Assembly (NCBI RefSeq): GCF_025698545.1
Contig: NC_068576.1
Coordinates: forward strand, 875,501 to 939,500
Length of the DNA: 64,000 nucleotides
From: Gossypium raimondii
Taxonomy: Eukaryota; Streptophyta; Magnoliopsida; Malvales; Malvaceae
Reading direction: 5' to 3'
In this document: positions 49,400-60,895 of the stretch, piece by piece
How the letters are laid out: each line of letters starts with the position of its first letter
Position numbering within the stretch: position 1 is the stretch's first letter
Translations under genes and position numbers: made by a program
Notes under the pieces: generated by a model
What the model was told of the DNA's origin: nothing
What the model saw: only the letters and a program-made list of their open reading frames with translations
Databases searched by the model: none

Positions 49400-51839
49400 C
49401 AAATCATTGTAAAGTTAATGGGTAGTTTATCCTCCCAAGAAAGGCCATTTTTAACTCTTAATACTTGAAGAATCCCACATGTTATACTTGCAGTTGACCC
49501 GAAAATGTAGGGCTTCAAACTGGACATTGATCATTTCTTATTTGTTTGTTGGGTTTTTCTCCTTCGGCCAATCCAGTTTAAATATTTTCAGCAACCCAAC
49601 AACTTACGAAAGATTTTAAAACGTTAGCTGTTGACTTTGTCAAACTGAGATGGAGATGAAGACTAGAAACCATTTGTTTTTTTTTTTTTTAATGCAATTA
49701 TTCCAACACTGTTTGGAAAGAGGTGTTAAGTCTTTGCTCATTATAAAAATTCCTTGAATGGTACAAATGGAGGGCACTGAAGTTAAGAGGAAAAGCTTTG
49801 ATTTCAACTATATTGGGGTTGGTATGGGGAGCTTTCTTTTACCGGATAACACTCGTTTGTTTGAGAAAGACGCAGTTGGTATGAGCTTATGTGGTAATCT
49901 GAGTATACACCTTTTGTTTACATTGGAACTTCCTATGTTGTTTTGTTGTAGCAGATTTTTTACTTCTAGATAAATAACAAAAATTAAAAATTAAAATGTC
50001 AACGTAAAGAAACACAGGACAAACTTTGAAAAGAGCCTATGAACATATTATAGAATCAATTTGTTGTTGTTGAATTATTAGTTTATCTCAATTTTACTAG
50101 GTTCGGGTCGATTTAAGTTTGATATTAACACATTTTGTAAAAGTTCAATTCAATCCAAATTATGAGCTTAATTTTTTGCCCAAACATTTTCATATTTGTA
50201 AATGGCTAACTCAAATCCATTTTAAGCCACCCATATTTTTTTTTTTTGAATTCTTTTAAAAAATTATATTATTTTTTTTAATATTTAATAATTTTATATA
50301 TATAGTATTATATATTACTACAAATTTAGTTTCTTTGTGTTATATATTATACTATATTTATATAATATAATAGGAAAATTATTTGGTATACTACCAGTAG
50401 AGTTTTTAAATTTCACAAATAGGGTAAGATAATTGACAATTGCCCTATAGGAATATAATAAAATTTTTAAAAAGAGATACATGTCCAATTTTGAAGGTTG
50501 TTTGTCGAATAAAAAAAAAGTACACTCTCAAGGTACCAAATACTCACCTAGCATAATATATAATATTATAAACACAGAAAACAAGTTGAGCTTGAACCTT
50601 GATTGTTCAAGCCTGAACCCAACTCATATCTTAAACGGACCTACTTTTTTACCTAAGCTCAGTTTTCAGACTTAATTTTTTGTCCAAACCTTCTCAAATT
50701 TCGAATAAATCTTCAAACTTAAGCCGGAAAACTATCCTATGAGCAAATTTAATTGAAACTAAATCACTCATTTGAGATAATATACACCCTCTTCGTTATA
50801 AGGACTGGTGCAAAAAGGTTGTATAGTACACCATCTCCTAAGATATAATTAAGTCCAATTGCCCACTATACATCTTATTAACTTATACAGATCAGAAGGT
50901 AGAAGTTCCAAAAATATTTTACACTTTTTTTCTCTAATTAATTAACTTTTTTTAAAAATTAAAAGATTTCTTTAATGCAGCAATTTAAAAGAGAAAATAC
51001 ACTGTTTACAAATTGAATAAAAATTATTAAGCTTCTTACTTTTCAGTCAAAATAAATACACTTGCATTAAATGTAAGTTAAGAAAATGCTTTCATTAATA
51101 AATATTTTAAAAGCCCTTTGGAGATTTTTTTTTTTTAAAAATCAATAATATCCATGTGTAACCTCTTCAACTCGATTTAAACGTTAGGCCCAAATTCAGA
51201 AGATTGCATCTGCCATTGAAATGACCCAGTAAGCCATTGAATTTTCTTTTTTTTTTTAAATAGTCATATTAAAATATTTGTTTATCTTAAAAGAAAACTT
51301 AGCTCATTTACAGGAAAACTAACGAATTAACAAAAACCGATTTAGTTTAATTTTTTTTCTTGTACCGGTGACAACTTTCGAAAACTTAGTTAATTTCCAA
51401 GTTATTTATTATTCAAAATTTACTTATAATCTATTAGCAAAAGGTGAAATTCAACTTAATTTTAATTAAATAAAATCAGGATAAGTTTATGCATAATAAA
51501 TTCTGAATTCATGCTTCAATATTCTAAATTCAAAATAACTATCATGAATGCTAAGCAAACCCAAAATTGAAGTCTTATGCCACAATTTGAATAAAATAAT
51601 CAAGTTCCCAAAATAACCAAAATTTCAAATAGTAAATTTAAAATAGTTTTTAATAAAAAGATCAATTCGACCCGAGCCCTCCGTATGTCGAGTTTGTGTC
51701 CTAACCTGGTGGATTATTTGTAAAGTTGGAAATAAGAGGGGGGGTGAGTTATGAAGCTCAATGTGAGTCCAATCACAAAAAATCGGTGCAACCAATAGAC
51801 GAATCATACAAAATATTAATTCCTAGTGTACCAGTCCAT
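49400..51839. other. Spacer upstream of Px4, no clear gene
   Basis: 49490-49630 is homologous to the distal flank of Px3. A 71-codon plus frame at 49758-49973 has no motif I recognise. 50100-50230 and 50560-50760 carry sequence of the 'AACCTTGATTGTTCAAGCC' kind, as in degenerate hAT-type mini-elements. The rest is AT-rich. Confidence 0.4.
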
Positions 51840-53184
51840 TTTTCAATGGTGTCAAAAACAGTGATTTCGAAGTCACAAATTTGATGAGTGTGTCCGTAAA
51901 TATTATTATTTAATATTTACGAGTCAAATATAGTGTTATAATAAATTTTGATTTGATAATTTATGTTATTTGAATGAATAATTAGGTTCAAGTGGTATAT
52001 CCCTAAAGTCAAGTGGTTTTAGAAAAGGAGGTATTGGGACCTCGTTTCTATAAACCGAGCCCGTAAATATTTTATTAAATATTTATGATGTGTTATTAGT
52101 GTCATATTAAAATTTGGTTAAAAAATTTTAATGTTTAAATAATTAATTTCGTAAAAAATATTAAATTGTAAAATATGAAATCTTAAATTAATGGACTTAA
52201 ATGGAAAATATATCATATAGAAAAGTAGTGGACAGCCATGGACATTAAATTGTTGATGATTAATTAAGTTATTAAGGGTAATATAAAAATTAAGTAAATA
52301 AAAGATGAAAGAATATCATCTTCTTTATTTTTTCTTCACCTTAAAGCCGAATAGCCATTGCCAAGGGGAAGCAAGTTTCGGCTAAGCTATCTTGGTATGC
52401 ATGGTATGATATTTTGTCCCGTTTTAAGTAATTTTTATGTTTTTGAGCTCGTATTAGCTTAATCTAGCTAGCTCGAGGGTCAATTCGTAAAACTGTTAAA
52501 GGTTTTGGGATTTATTATGAATGAGTTTGAAGTATTTTTGAAGTAGTTGATATAATATTAAAGTTAGTAGTTAGATATAAGTGTTCTGTTAAGTGATTTT
52601 TGTTGATTTTGTGTTTAAAGACTTATTTGAAAAATAGTAAAATCCAATGTTAATAATGGGAAATGGTGGAAAGTATAGGTTGTTTGTGAATTTATTAAGA
52701 ATCGGTTAGCATGAATTTTAATTAAAATGGTTAAATTGCAAGTTTCAAGTTTAGGGACTAAATTGTACAAAAGATAAAATGTTAGGGGTAATTTTGTAAT
52801 TTCACATTAAAATGGGTTATAAGTTAGAATTAATGATATTAAGCTATTTGAATTATTTCATTGAATGAAATTATTATTTAGATCAATAAAAGAATCAACC
52901 GAACTTGAATCAAGGGAAAACAAAAGTTTTGGATTAGTTCTCAACTTTGCTAAAACAACCATTGTAATCAAGGTCAGTTCGTATTTCATTTTAGAATATT
53001 ACATTTGAATTTATAAGATTAATTCATATCTTTATATATGCATCTATGTATTGATGTTTAAGATTGTCTTGATTTAAGAAAAAGAAAGGACCGTGATTGA
53101 AATATATCATGGTATTATACTCAAAAAGGAAAAGACCATGGTTGAAAGATACCATGACACTACATTCGGCATTTCCGAATCAAT

Positions 53185-53310
53185 GAAAAGGTTGAAAAGG
53201 ATGTTATCCGAAAAGAACAATAAATGAAAAGGTTGAAAAGGATATCAAATGAAAAGGTCGAAAAGGATATCAATGAAAAGGTCGAAAAGAATAGCAATGA
53301 AAATGTTGGT
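53185..53310. repeat. Short tandem repeat, unit about 28 bp
   Basis: Four to five imperfect copies built on ATGAAAAGGTTGAAAAGGAT, within the LTR fossil block. Confidence 0.8.
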
Positions 53311-54557
53311 ATCTCATCCTTCAACCGTTCGCTATTCAAGTAACATGTTTCAGGTGAGATATGTAACATAAGTATGAATATGAAATAAATGTTTTGATTG
53401 TTATAGTTTGATAATGAATATTAATTCCTTGGTGTAAATATATGTTTCATATGTCATAAATATGTTATTTAGTTATGTTTGTGGTGTGTTTAGAGAATTA
53501 AATGGTTATATGAGTATTTTTCAAGTATTTGATGTTATTTCATTTGGTTCAACGGGTAAATAAAGCCTTAAAGGGTATGTGATTACGTGAAATGAACTAT
53601 GATTTTTTAGTAATGATATGGATTATGACGAAATGTGTAATTGAAAGGAAAAGATGGTTTAGTGTATATTTATGAGTGGTGAAATATGAAAGTGAAATGT
53701 TAGATATGTTTTATGTCATGTTTTGATTGGAATTGTATATGCAATGTTACACCAACTAACCTAGTGAGGTGGCATGTATAGGAAAGGAAAATTGGTTTAT
53801 GGCATAATGAAATTATGCTTGGTTGTTTAACTTAAATGTTCAATAAGTTACGTTTCCTTTATACAAACTTACTAAGCATTAATTGCTTACATAGTTGTTT
53901 TTATCTATTTCGTAGATCATCGGAAGCTCAATCAGTTAGAATCACATCGAAGTACGATCACACTGTCCTATCATCATTTTGGTAGTTTTGATTATTTTGG
54001 CTAATGGTTATAAATGACATGTATAAGGTTTAAATATAATAGAGCTTGATTTTGGTTTGACAATTTGGTATGTTTGAGTGGTACCAAGCTTATGTATGCA
54101 TCAATGATTATAGTTAATGGTGTAAATTGATAGGTTGTTGAATATTTATGCATGCCTTGTGATAATAGGTAAACCATGGTTGAATGACATATATGTTTGA
54201 AATGGTTTTGGTATGTTAGATATGTGCTTAATTAATGAACTTGAGATGTTGTTGGGTTGATTTTAATGTATGAATTGTCGTGTCTTTTGACTGCATATTG
54301 GTTAAGTTGATTTGGTATGAATTGAAGTGTGTTTGATAGTGTTTTAGACATATGAATGCATGTGGGATTGGTGTATCTTGGTGTGCAAGATTTGGTGCAT
54401 GATTTAGCTTGTTTTGGGGTAACTTATGTAGCACAAGGCCTGGGATGTGCGCTGCCACACGGTCGTGTGTCATTATTGTGTTAGGTGTAAGTTTCACACG
54501 GTCTACCACATGACCTATAACACGACCATGTAACCCAACATCAAATGCACACACAGT

Positions 54558-54734
54558 TTGACACACGACCTATGACGCGGCAGTGTGACCCTATTTCGAA
54601 TACTCACACAAGTGGACACGCGACCTACGACGCTGCAACGTGGCTCTATTTCGCATACTCACACGAGTGGACACACGACCTATGGCACGGCCGTGTAGCC
54701 CTATTTCGAATACTCACGCGAGTGGATACATGCA
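54558..54734. repeat. 55-bp minisatellite in the LTR fossil
   Basis: Three copies with an exact 55-bp period (starts 54558, 54613, 54668) and a partial fourth at 54723. Each has GACACRCGACCTAYGRCRC, then CCCTATTTCGAATACTCAC. The unit contains the CACGGCCGTGT-type palindrome. Confidence 0.85.
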
Positions 54735-55349
54735 CGGCCGTGTGTCCAGGCTTCGAATGTTTACACAGTCTGAGCTATGTCACACAGCATGGCCACACGA
54801 ACGTTTGACCCTTGTTTTTAATTTTATTCCAAAATTTTCTATTTTGTTTCAAATTGATCCCAGAATGTTCCCAAATTGTTTTTAGGGCCCCGTATGCTCG
54901 GATTAAGGCCCGTAAGTGTATTCTTGCTTAAATTAAATTGAGTTTTTAATGATAGTTCATGAATTGCATAATTATTTTTGTTTTGATGTTGAATGTTCTA
55001 ATTTGTATGGTAATTTTCTGTAACCCTAATCTGGCATTGAAGACGGGCTAAAGGTGTTACATTTAGTGGTATCACAACTAGATATCAATTTAGAATATCG
55101 GTATTTCAGACCCACTCATCAATATAATATCTCGATATTCACATCTATGCAAATGTTTATGAATGCAATGCAATTTCAACTTATCAAATAATGTCCTACC
55201 CCACCACTACATACCATAGTAGGAGTCCCCCAGAACTTATCTACTTTTACACCACGTTGTGGATTAACCACTAATCGTTGCAAATTAACTGCTAACGATA
55301 AGAATATTGGTGGATAAACCATCCGTTGGTGCAAATAAAAGCTGCTAGT

Positions 55350-55585
55350 ACGTTGTAGATGAACCATTGGTCATGCAGATAAATTGTCGACTAAGATACG
55401 TTTTGGATGAACCACTGGTCGTGACTAAGATAGGTTTTGGATGAACCACTGGTCGTGCAGAAACTACAAACTAAAATATGTTTTGGATGAACCACTAGTC
55501 AAGCAGATAAACTACCGACTAAATTACGTTTTGGATGAACCACTGGTCGAGCAGATAAACTGTCGACTAAAATACATTGTGGATA
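55350..55585. repeat. Minisatellite, unit about 47 bp
   Basis: Five copies, four of about 47 bp and one of about 34 bp. Each contains GTTTTGGATGAACCACTGGT, usually followed by CGTGCAGATAAACTGTCGAC. An inverted, related repeat (GTGGTTTATCCAC) occurs at 46280-46540. Confidence 0.85.
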
Positions 55586-56729
55586 AATAATGTGTATCAT
55601 GCAATCAATAACACAGTGGTATAGAAAACATTATTAGATCATCAGAATTACAGTGATAGTAAACATGTAATATTTTCATATCATCATATACAGTAATAAT
55701 TTAGTCAATCAGATTATGGATTCCAATATTATTCATATTATCAAGGACTCAATTGAATGAAATAAAGTACTAAAAATAGTTTGGGGTCTATTCATGGACT
55801 AAACTGAACAATTTATAAAATTTTGGACAAAACTATAAAATAGGGAACACACAACTGTGTGGAAGGGTTACACGGTCGTGTGGTCAAACCGTGTAACAGG
55901 TTGTGGCCTTGTGGCAAATGCAAAAACTAACCTACAGGGGAGACACGGCTGTGTGGCAGGGTCTTGGTCACATGGTTCACGAACTAACCTAAGGTTTACA
56001 GGGCACATGATTGTGTAGGGGCCATGTGGTCCACCCGTGTAGGCCACACGCCCATGTGGTAGACCATGTGGCCCTAATCATAAACATAGTTTGCCTCAAT
56101 TCACTTGTAAAAGAACACACACTTTTCTTTAGAAGTCGGATCGACATTCCTCACGATCAAATCTAATTCGATGCACCTAAAATAGGTTATTCAAATGACA
56201 TTTATACATGAATTAACAATTGGTTTCAAGATTCGTCAAGATTATCGAAAGATTCGACAAAAACCGAAAAAGATTGAGTAATTGAATTGAAAGATTAAAG
56301 TCGGATAGAAATTCTACGAAAATTTGAGATCTAAACATAAAAAACGGGATGTACTTACCGATCCTTTGCCAAGATAATGGATGTTTATTAATGATAAATC
56401 TAAACTCCCATAGAAAATGATTGAATGGGGGATGATTTGATTCGAGATAGCAAAATAATCAACAACATTTAGGATGAAAATATGGTGTAAAGAAAAGGGA
56501 AGAAAATAAATAGAAAGATGGAGAGTAAATTCTATTAGAATTTGAAAAGGGGAAATATGAAAATATAATTAGGAAAATAATCTAAAAAGATGGTGGAATT
56601 CTAGTTCGATTAGAATTTTTAGGAATGAGTAAGTTGTGAATTCTATTTAGGAAAGAATTGGTTAAATTCTTAGGGTTTGTAAACCTTAAAGGCGTCACCT
56701 GCAATTTTCCCAAGATTTTCCAAAATTGA

Positions 56730-57210
56730 ATTTAAAATGAAAAGGAGGAGGCAACAGCTCAAACCTTGGCTTCAAAGAAGCCTAACACCTTAACCACTGA
56801 GCAATATGCTCAATCTTTTTTTTATTTTTTACGCTTAATCATATAGTTGTGTATTAGGGCGTTTTGGCTAAATTATGAAATAAAAAGGGAATGAGGGGGC
56901 TCGGCCTTGGATCTGGAGAGATTTTAGCATTTTAAGCATTGAGCCTACAGCTCATTTCTTACCTAATTTAGACACTTAATTGTATATATTGCTTTCTTTT
57001 TGGAGTCTTGCCAAATTTCCAAAATAAAATGGGAAAAAGGGGTTCAAACCTGGGATTGCACACAAGGGAAGCTAACTCTAAACCGTTAAGTCTTAAGTCT
57101 ATTTCTTGCTTAATCTTATTTCTTAATTGTATATATTTATTTCAATGTGTGACTTTTCTCTAGCTTGTTGAAAATAATAAAATGGGAGGAAGGGACTCAA
57201 CTTACATATT
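56730..57210. repeat. Degenerate tandem repeat, unit about 150 bp
   Basis: Three diverged units, each with an AAAATGGGAA/GAAGGGG..TCAAAC part, a 'GCTAACTCTAAACC'-like part and a CTTAATTGTATATATT part. The plus-strand sister block at 45691 seems to carry only one unit. Confidence 0.55.
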
Positions 57211-57877
57211 CTTTATTAGGTTACAAATATAACACCATAACTTTTAACACTTCTTCACTTAAGCCTTTTTTCCACTTTATACAATGTCATGACATACTTT
57301 CTTAACTTTACAATTTAGTCCTTTTTCCACTATTATTGTAAATTACCATAATTTCATAAACTAAAATTTGTATCAATAACACTAATTTCCTCTTATAATA
57401 CTATACATAGCATTATTAAAGTAGTAAATAAGCTACTTAATTGACATGATTTTTAATTAACATAACTTAAACATAATTAAATTCTTGAAGTACTTACTCT
57501 CAGAACTTAGGATGGGAGTATAGGCTAGGAGAGGGAAGAAAAAGAAACTGGAAATTTCTAGTGGAAGACTAATTTCCCAAAAAAATGGGCAATTTACTCC
57601 TTGTTTCTCCCCTTTTCCAATTAGGTCCTAACTCAATTAAAACACACTATTTACAAATTAAACCCCGTAATCAAGCTTCATTTTAGATTAATTGATAAAA
57701 TAAAACTTGATATATCATTTTAATAATTTAATTATTTATTTATTACCCTAATTTTGGTACTCGTTTCAAACCCTCGATTTATTTACAAATGCACAAAGAT
57801 AACCTTATAAATCGAAGCGTGACTACTCTTGGTTTATACAAACTCAATTCTTCTAACCCTATTTTTGAGATGTGACA

Positions 57878-59480
57878 CCCTTATTTTTAAAAATCAAATA
57901 TTAGTTTTTCTTCTAAGCAAAGATAAAAAGATATGTATAATGTAAATGTCAATCCCTTAAACTTACACTTAGTATTTAGATAATTGTGTGCAAGAGTTAA
58001 TAATGAGCTGAGGTTATTTTAGGAAAATAAAATATTTTGTTACACACATAAATTTTCGTTTATTTCATGTGTTATATAATTCGTACCATACGATAAATTA
58101 AATAGATTATTATAATGTAAACGTTAAAATATAATAAATTATTTTATTAAAATTTTAATAAAAGAAAATATAAAATGATATTAATAGATATATATATATA
58201 TAAAGGCAAACCATTAAGGTGGTTCCTCTCCCTAAATTTTGGAAAATTTTGATTTTTCCTTTAAAATTTTTAGAAATTTTAACTAGATCTCTCAAGTTTT
58301 GAAAAATTCTCAATACACCTTTTTTTCTTTTTGAAAATTTTTAATTAAGCTCTCTTAAAAGTTTTTGAAAATTATCATTAATCTCATAAAAATTAAAAAT
58401 TTTAATTAGACCTCAATTTTTTTTAAAATCTCGATAAACCCTTAAAATTTTTGAAAAATTTTCTAAGCCTTCAAAATTTTGTTCCAAGACCCACCACTAT
58501 ATATATAATTATAAAATATTAAATAAAAATAATTTTATTTAAAAATTTTAATATAGGCATACCTAAATGAATTTAAATTAATCATTTACAAACATAAACG
58601 TGGTTGGATAAAATTTAAAATTTATATTTCAAATTAAACTGAATTTAAATAATTATATATGATATTAATATCATACTTAAACTTAATAGAACTTAGTCGA
58701 ATTTGACGAATTAACATAACATAGCTCAACCATCCGATCCTTGGGTTCTAGTTTGGTGCATCCTTCTTGCTGGGTAATAATCATTAAAAGAGGTTGATTT
58801 GATATTTAAGCATTAAATTTATTGGGTATCTCTTCTTAAAAATTAATCATATGAAATAATTTGATTAAATTTTGGCTCAGCTCGAAAATATTTTTTTGTT
58901 CTAAAGTTAGGTTAAGCATTTAACTTTGAAGAATAATCTGGTATTTAAAAGGGTTTAGATAAAATATTAAATGTAAAAATTAAATTTATTTAAAATATGA
59001 ACCGAATTAATTTTAATATTCAAAGCTTGAGTCCAGGCTAATTCATTTCTCAATTTTATATTATGTACATCAATTATTTATTTTTATATAATTATAAAAT
59101 TTATATCATATGAAAATTAAATATGTAAATATTAAAAACATTTAAGTTGTTTATATTTCAAATTTTAATTTAAAAAGTATATAAAGATAGTGATATTAAA
59201 TAAAAATATTATTTATTTTATAAAAGATAAATAATAATAATTACACCAAATTACACCTTTCCCTAAGAATTGGAGTCCAATTACACTAAATTCTATACGA
59301 CATATCATCAATTACACACAAATCTAATTATCAGGTGACTTGCCAAAATCATAAATCAAATTTGTATAGTTGGAAGGAGAAAGTGAGTTAAAGAATAGTT
59401 ATTTATGTATGTTCAATTATATCACACTTAATGGTAATTGCAGATATAATAAATATGAAACAGCTAGCTTAAGAATCATT
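57878..59480. other. AT-rich intergenic DNA 3' of the Asp-rich gene
   Basis: No gene. Includes a (TA)n run at about 58188-58201 and a degenerate repeat at 58215-58490 built on AAATTTTTGAAAATTTT and a pyrimidine-rich CTCTC/CCTT spacer. The part next to 59480 should be the 3' UTR of the Asp-rich gene. Confidence 0.5.
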
Positions 59481-59756
59481 TCAAGATGCTAGGCAAGCTT
59501 CCCAAAATAACCTGTTCTTTTCTTTCAGGGTTTTGGTTGAATCAACAGTAGATGATTTCTTGTCTTTGGCCGCTCCTCCATTGAACCCCCTATCATCCCT
59601 GCATTTTTTATGCAAACGAACCTCCTTTCGCATCTCCACCACCTCCCCATCGTCGTCGTCGTCGTCGTCGTCATTTGCTTTCTGTTCAAACCTATTAACC
59701 TCTCTAACACCATGAACAACATCGGATGTAGTAGTATCACAGCTACATGACTCTGC

Positions 59757-59803
<47 letters not shown>

Positions 59804-59903
59804 GGTTAATAAGAGACATGGCAGGATCAAAACAACACCCAGACTCCGAATCACCGGTAGCTTCAAGCAGCAAGTAAGAAGAGATGTCAATAACTTTACT
59901 CAT
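59481..59903 (-). CDS. Small acidic (Asp-rich) plant protein of unknown function
   Basis: A 140-residue single-exon protein that I do not recognise with certainty. The ends look conserved and gene-like: N-terminus 'MSKVIDISSYLLLEATGDSE' and C-terminus LKEKNRLFWEACLAS. Between them are two Asp tracts (10 + 4 at residues 35-49, and 8 at 78-85) and a basic stretch (RKEVRLHKKCRDDR, 92-105). No membrane segment or signal peptide if it starts here. An upstream in-frame ATG at 59954 would add 17 hydrophobic residues; I prefer 59903 because the next residues read like a conserved N-terminus. A TATA box (TATAAAAAG, 59994-59986) precedes it. The Asp tracts are GAT/GAC triplet repeats and are probably length-variable. 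The Asp stretches and basic patch could suit a nuclear regulator, but that is a guess. Confidence 0.72.
59649..59673. repeat. Trinucleotide microsatellite (CGT)n in coding sequence
   Basis: Perfect CGTCGTCGT... run of about eight units, read on the minus strand as GAC codons for an Asp tract. Confidence 0.9.
59756..59803. repeat. Trinucleotide microsatellite (CAT)n in coding sequence
   Basis: About 16 CAT triplets with one ACC interruption, read on the minus strand as GAT codons (Asp) with one Gly. Confidence 0.9.
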
Positions 59904-59985
59904 TATATAATATAATAACAGCACTAAAGAACAAACATGAACAAAAAAGCACAATACTGACTTTTTTTTTTTGTTTTCAAGTCTC

Positions 59986-59994
59986 TCTTTTTAT
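59986..59994 (-). promoter_or_regulatory. TATA box of the Asp-rich gene
   Basis: TATAAAAAG on the minus strand, 83-91 bp before the ATG at 59903. A transcription start near 59960 would leave a 5' UTR of about 55 bp to that ATG. Confidence 0.6.
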
Positions 59995-60365
59995 AACATG
60001 AAAGGACTTTTGTGTACTATAGCTGATGGATAGATAGATTAAAATAAAATATTAAAGTAAAGGAGAAAAGGAGAGTGTGGCTGTGGGCATTGATGGCATG
60101 CTCAATGTGAAACCTTATTTAATTCAGGACCAATCTGCCTGCCTTTTACTTTTCTAGAAGGAAGAAAATGTGTAAAATAAAAAAGGTAAACCAAATCTTC
60201 CAGAAGCCCCACATTTTACTTGTACCTGTTTTTAAGGTAAAACAAGTTAATATGAAATACAATTAGCCTACAAAAACAGTTTGTGCTTGGTTGAATAAAA
60301 AAATGGAAAGCTTTGTATAGAAGGAAAGTGACAGAAAATGGTATAGGAGGGATGATTCATTTTTG

Positions 60366-60895
60366 GGCAAACTATACAAATGGTCCTCTAATTTTGGTCA
60401 CTCAATTTTAAAAATTTTCAATTTAGATACTAACGTTTGAATTCATTCTTATTTTAGTCACCAGCCGTTAAATTAATAACATAAAGTTTTTTTTATGACT
60501 TGTATAATAACATATTTAGTCCTCAATACTTACATATTCTGTCACTTTGATTCTAATTCTAAATAATTTAATAAATTCAACCATGCACGTTTACAAATTC
60601 TATCAATTTGATCCTCAAACTTCCTAACTGAAACTTTTAGCTTTTAAACAGAGGCATTCCACATCTATAAAGTTTGTTTTAAATGTTGTAATTGGTGGAA
60701 TTTGTAAATGTGAAAGGTTAAATTTATTGAATTATTTAGAATTAGGATCAAATTGATAGGTATGTAAGTATTGAGGACTAATGTGTTATTATACCAATTA
60801 GAAAAAGTCTTTTCGTTATCAATTTAACGGTGAGTGACTAAAATAGAAACGAATAGTGATGCGAGCATAGTTAGGTGACCAGTCGTACCCTTATT
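60366..60895. mobile_element. MITE-like element with long inverted arms (MULE-like)
   Basis: Left part GGGCAAACTATACAAATGGT ... TTTTAGTCACCAGCCGTTAAA is matched by the reverse complement of the right part (AAGGGTACGACTGGTCACC ... TTTTAGTCACTCACCGTTAAA). Arms are about 230 bp and meet near 60650. No transposase. Related to 1211, 1903 and 62345. Confidence 0.85.

Larger units (their letters stand above)
51840..55061 (+). repeat. Gypsy (Tekay/Del-like) LTR fossil block, plus orientation
   Basis: Long LTR-like sequence: GGTGTCAAAAACAGTGATTT near the left end, TAGGGACTAAATTGTACAAA in the middle, AACTTACTAAGCATTAATTG and a TTTCGTAGATCATCGGAAGC stretch, the CACACGGTCGTGTG palindrome, and the right end AAAGGTGTTACA. 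A primer-site-like TGGTATCACAAC follows at 55067. This order is what I remember of cotton Tekay-type LTRs. The left end appears truncated. No internal coding region is next to it, so it is a solo or truncated fossil. Confidence 0.65.
55080..57877 (-). repeat. LTR-like fossil block (TGTCAC family), minus orientation
   Basis: On the minus strand it begins TGTCACATCTCAAAAATAGGG at 57877 and runs to about 55080, where it matches the end of the plus-strand block at 45691-46720. Inside: a minisatellite (55350-55585), CACACGGTCGTGTGG-type palindromes (55860-56080) and a degenerate repeat of about 150 bp (56730-57210). No coding domain. It abuts the plus-strand LTR block ending at 55061. Confidence 0.6.

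Noticed and set aside
49758-49973. 71-codon plus-strand frame upstream of Px4
   Set aside because: Not recognised, ends in hydrophobic low-information sequence, and no promoter is visible. A gene fragment is possible but unsupported.
56750-56830. tRNA-like wording (TTAACCACTGAGCAATATGC) in the minus LTR block
   Set aside because: It is part of a degenerate 150-bp tandem repeat and cannot be folded into a tRNA with the required arms.
59904-59954. Upstream in-frame ATG giving the Asp-rich protein a hydrophobic leader
   Set aside because: It sits only a few bases from the expected transcription start, and the downstream start begins with a conserved-looking N-terminus.
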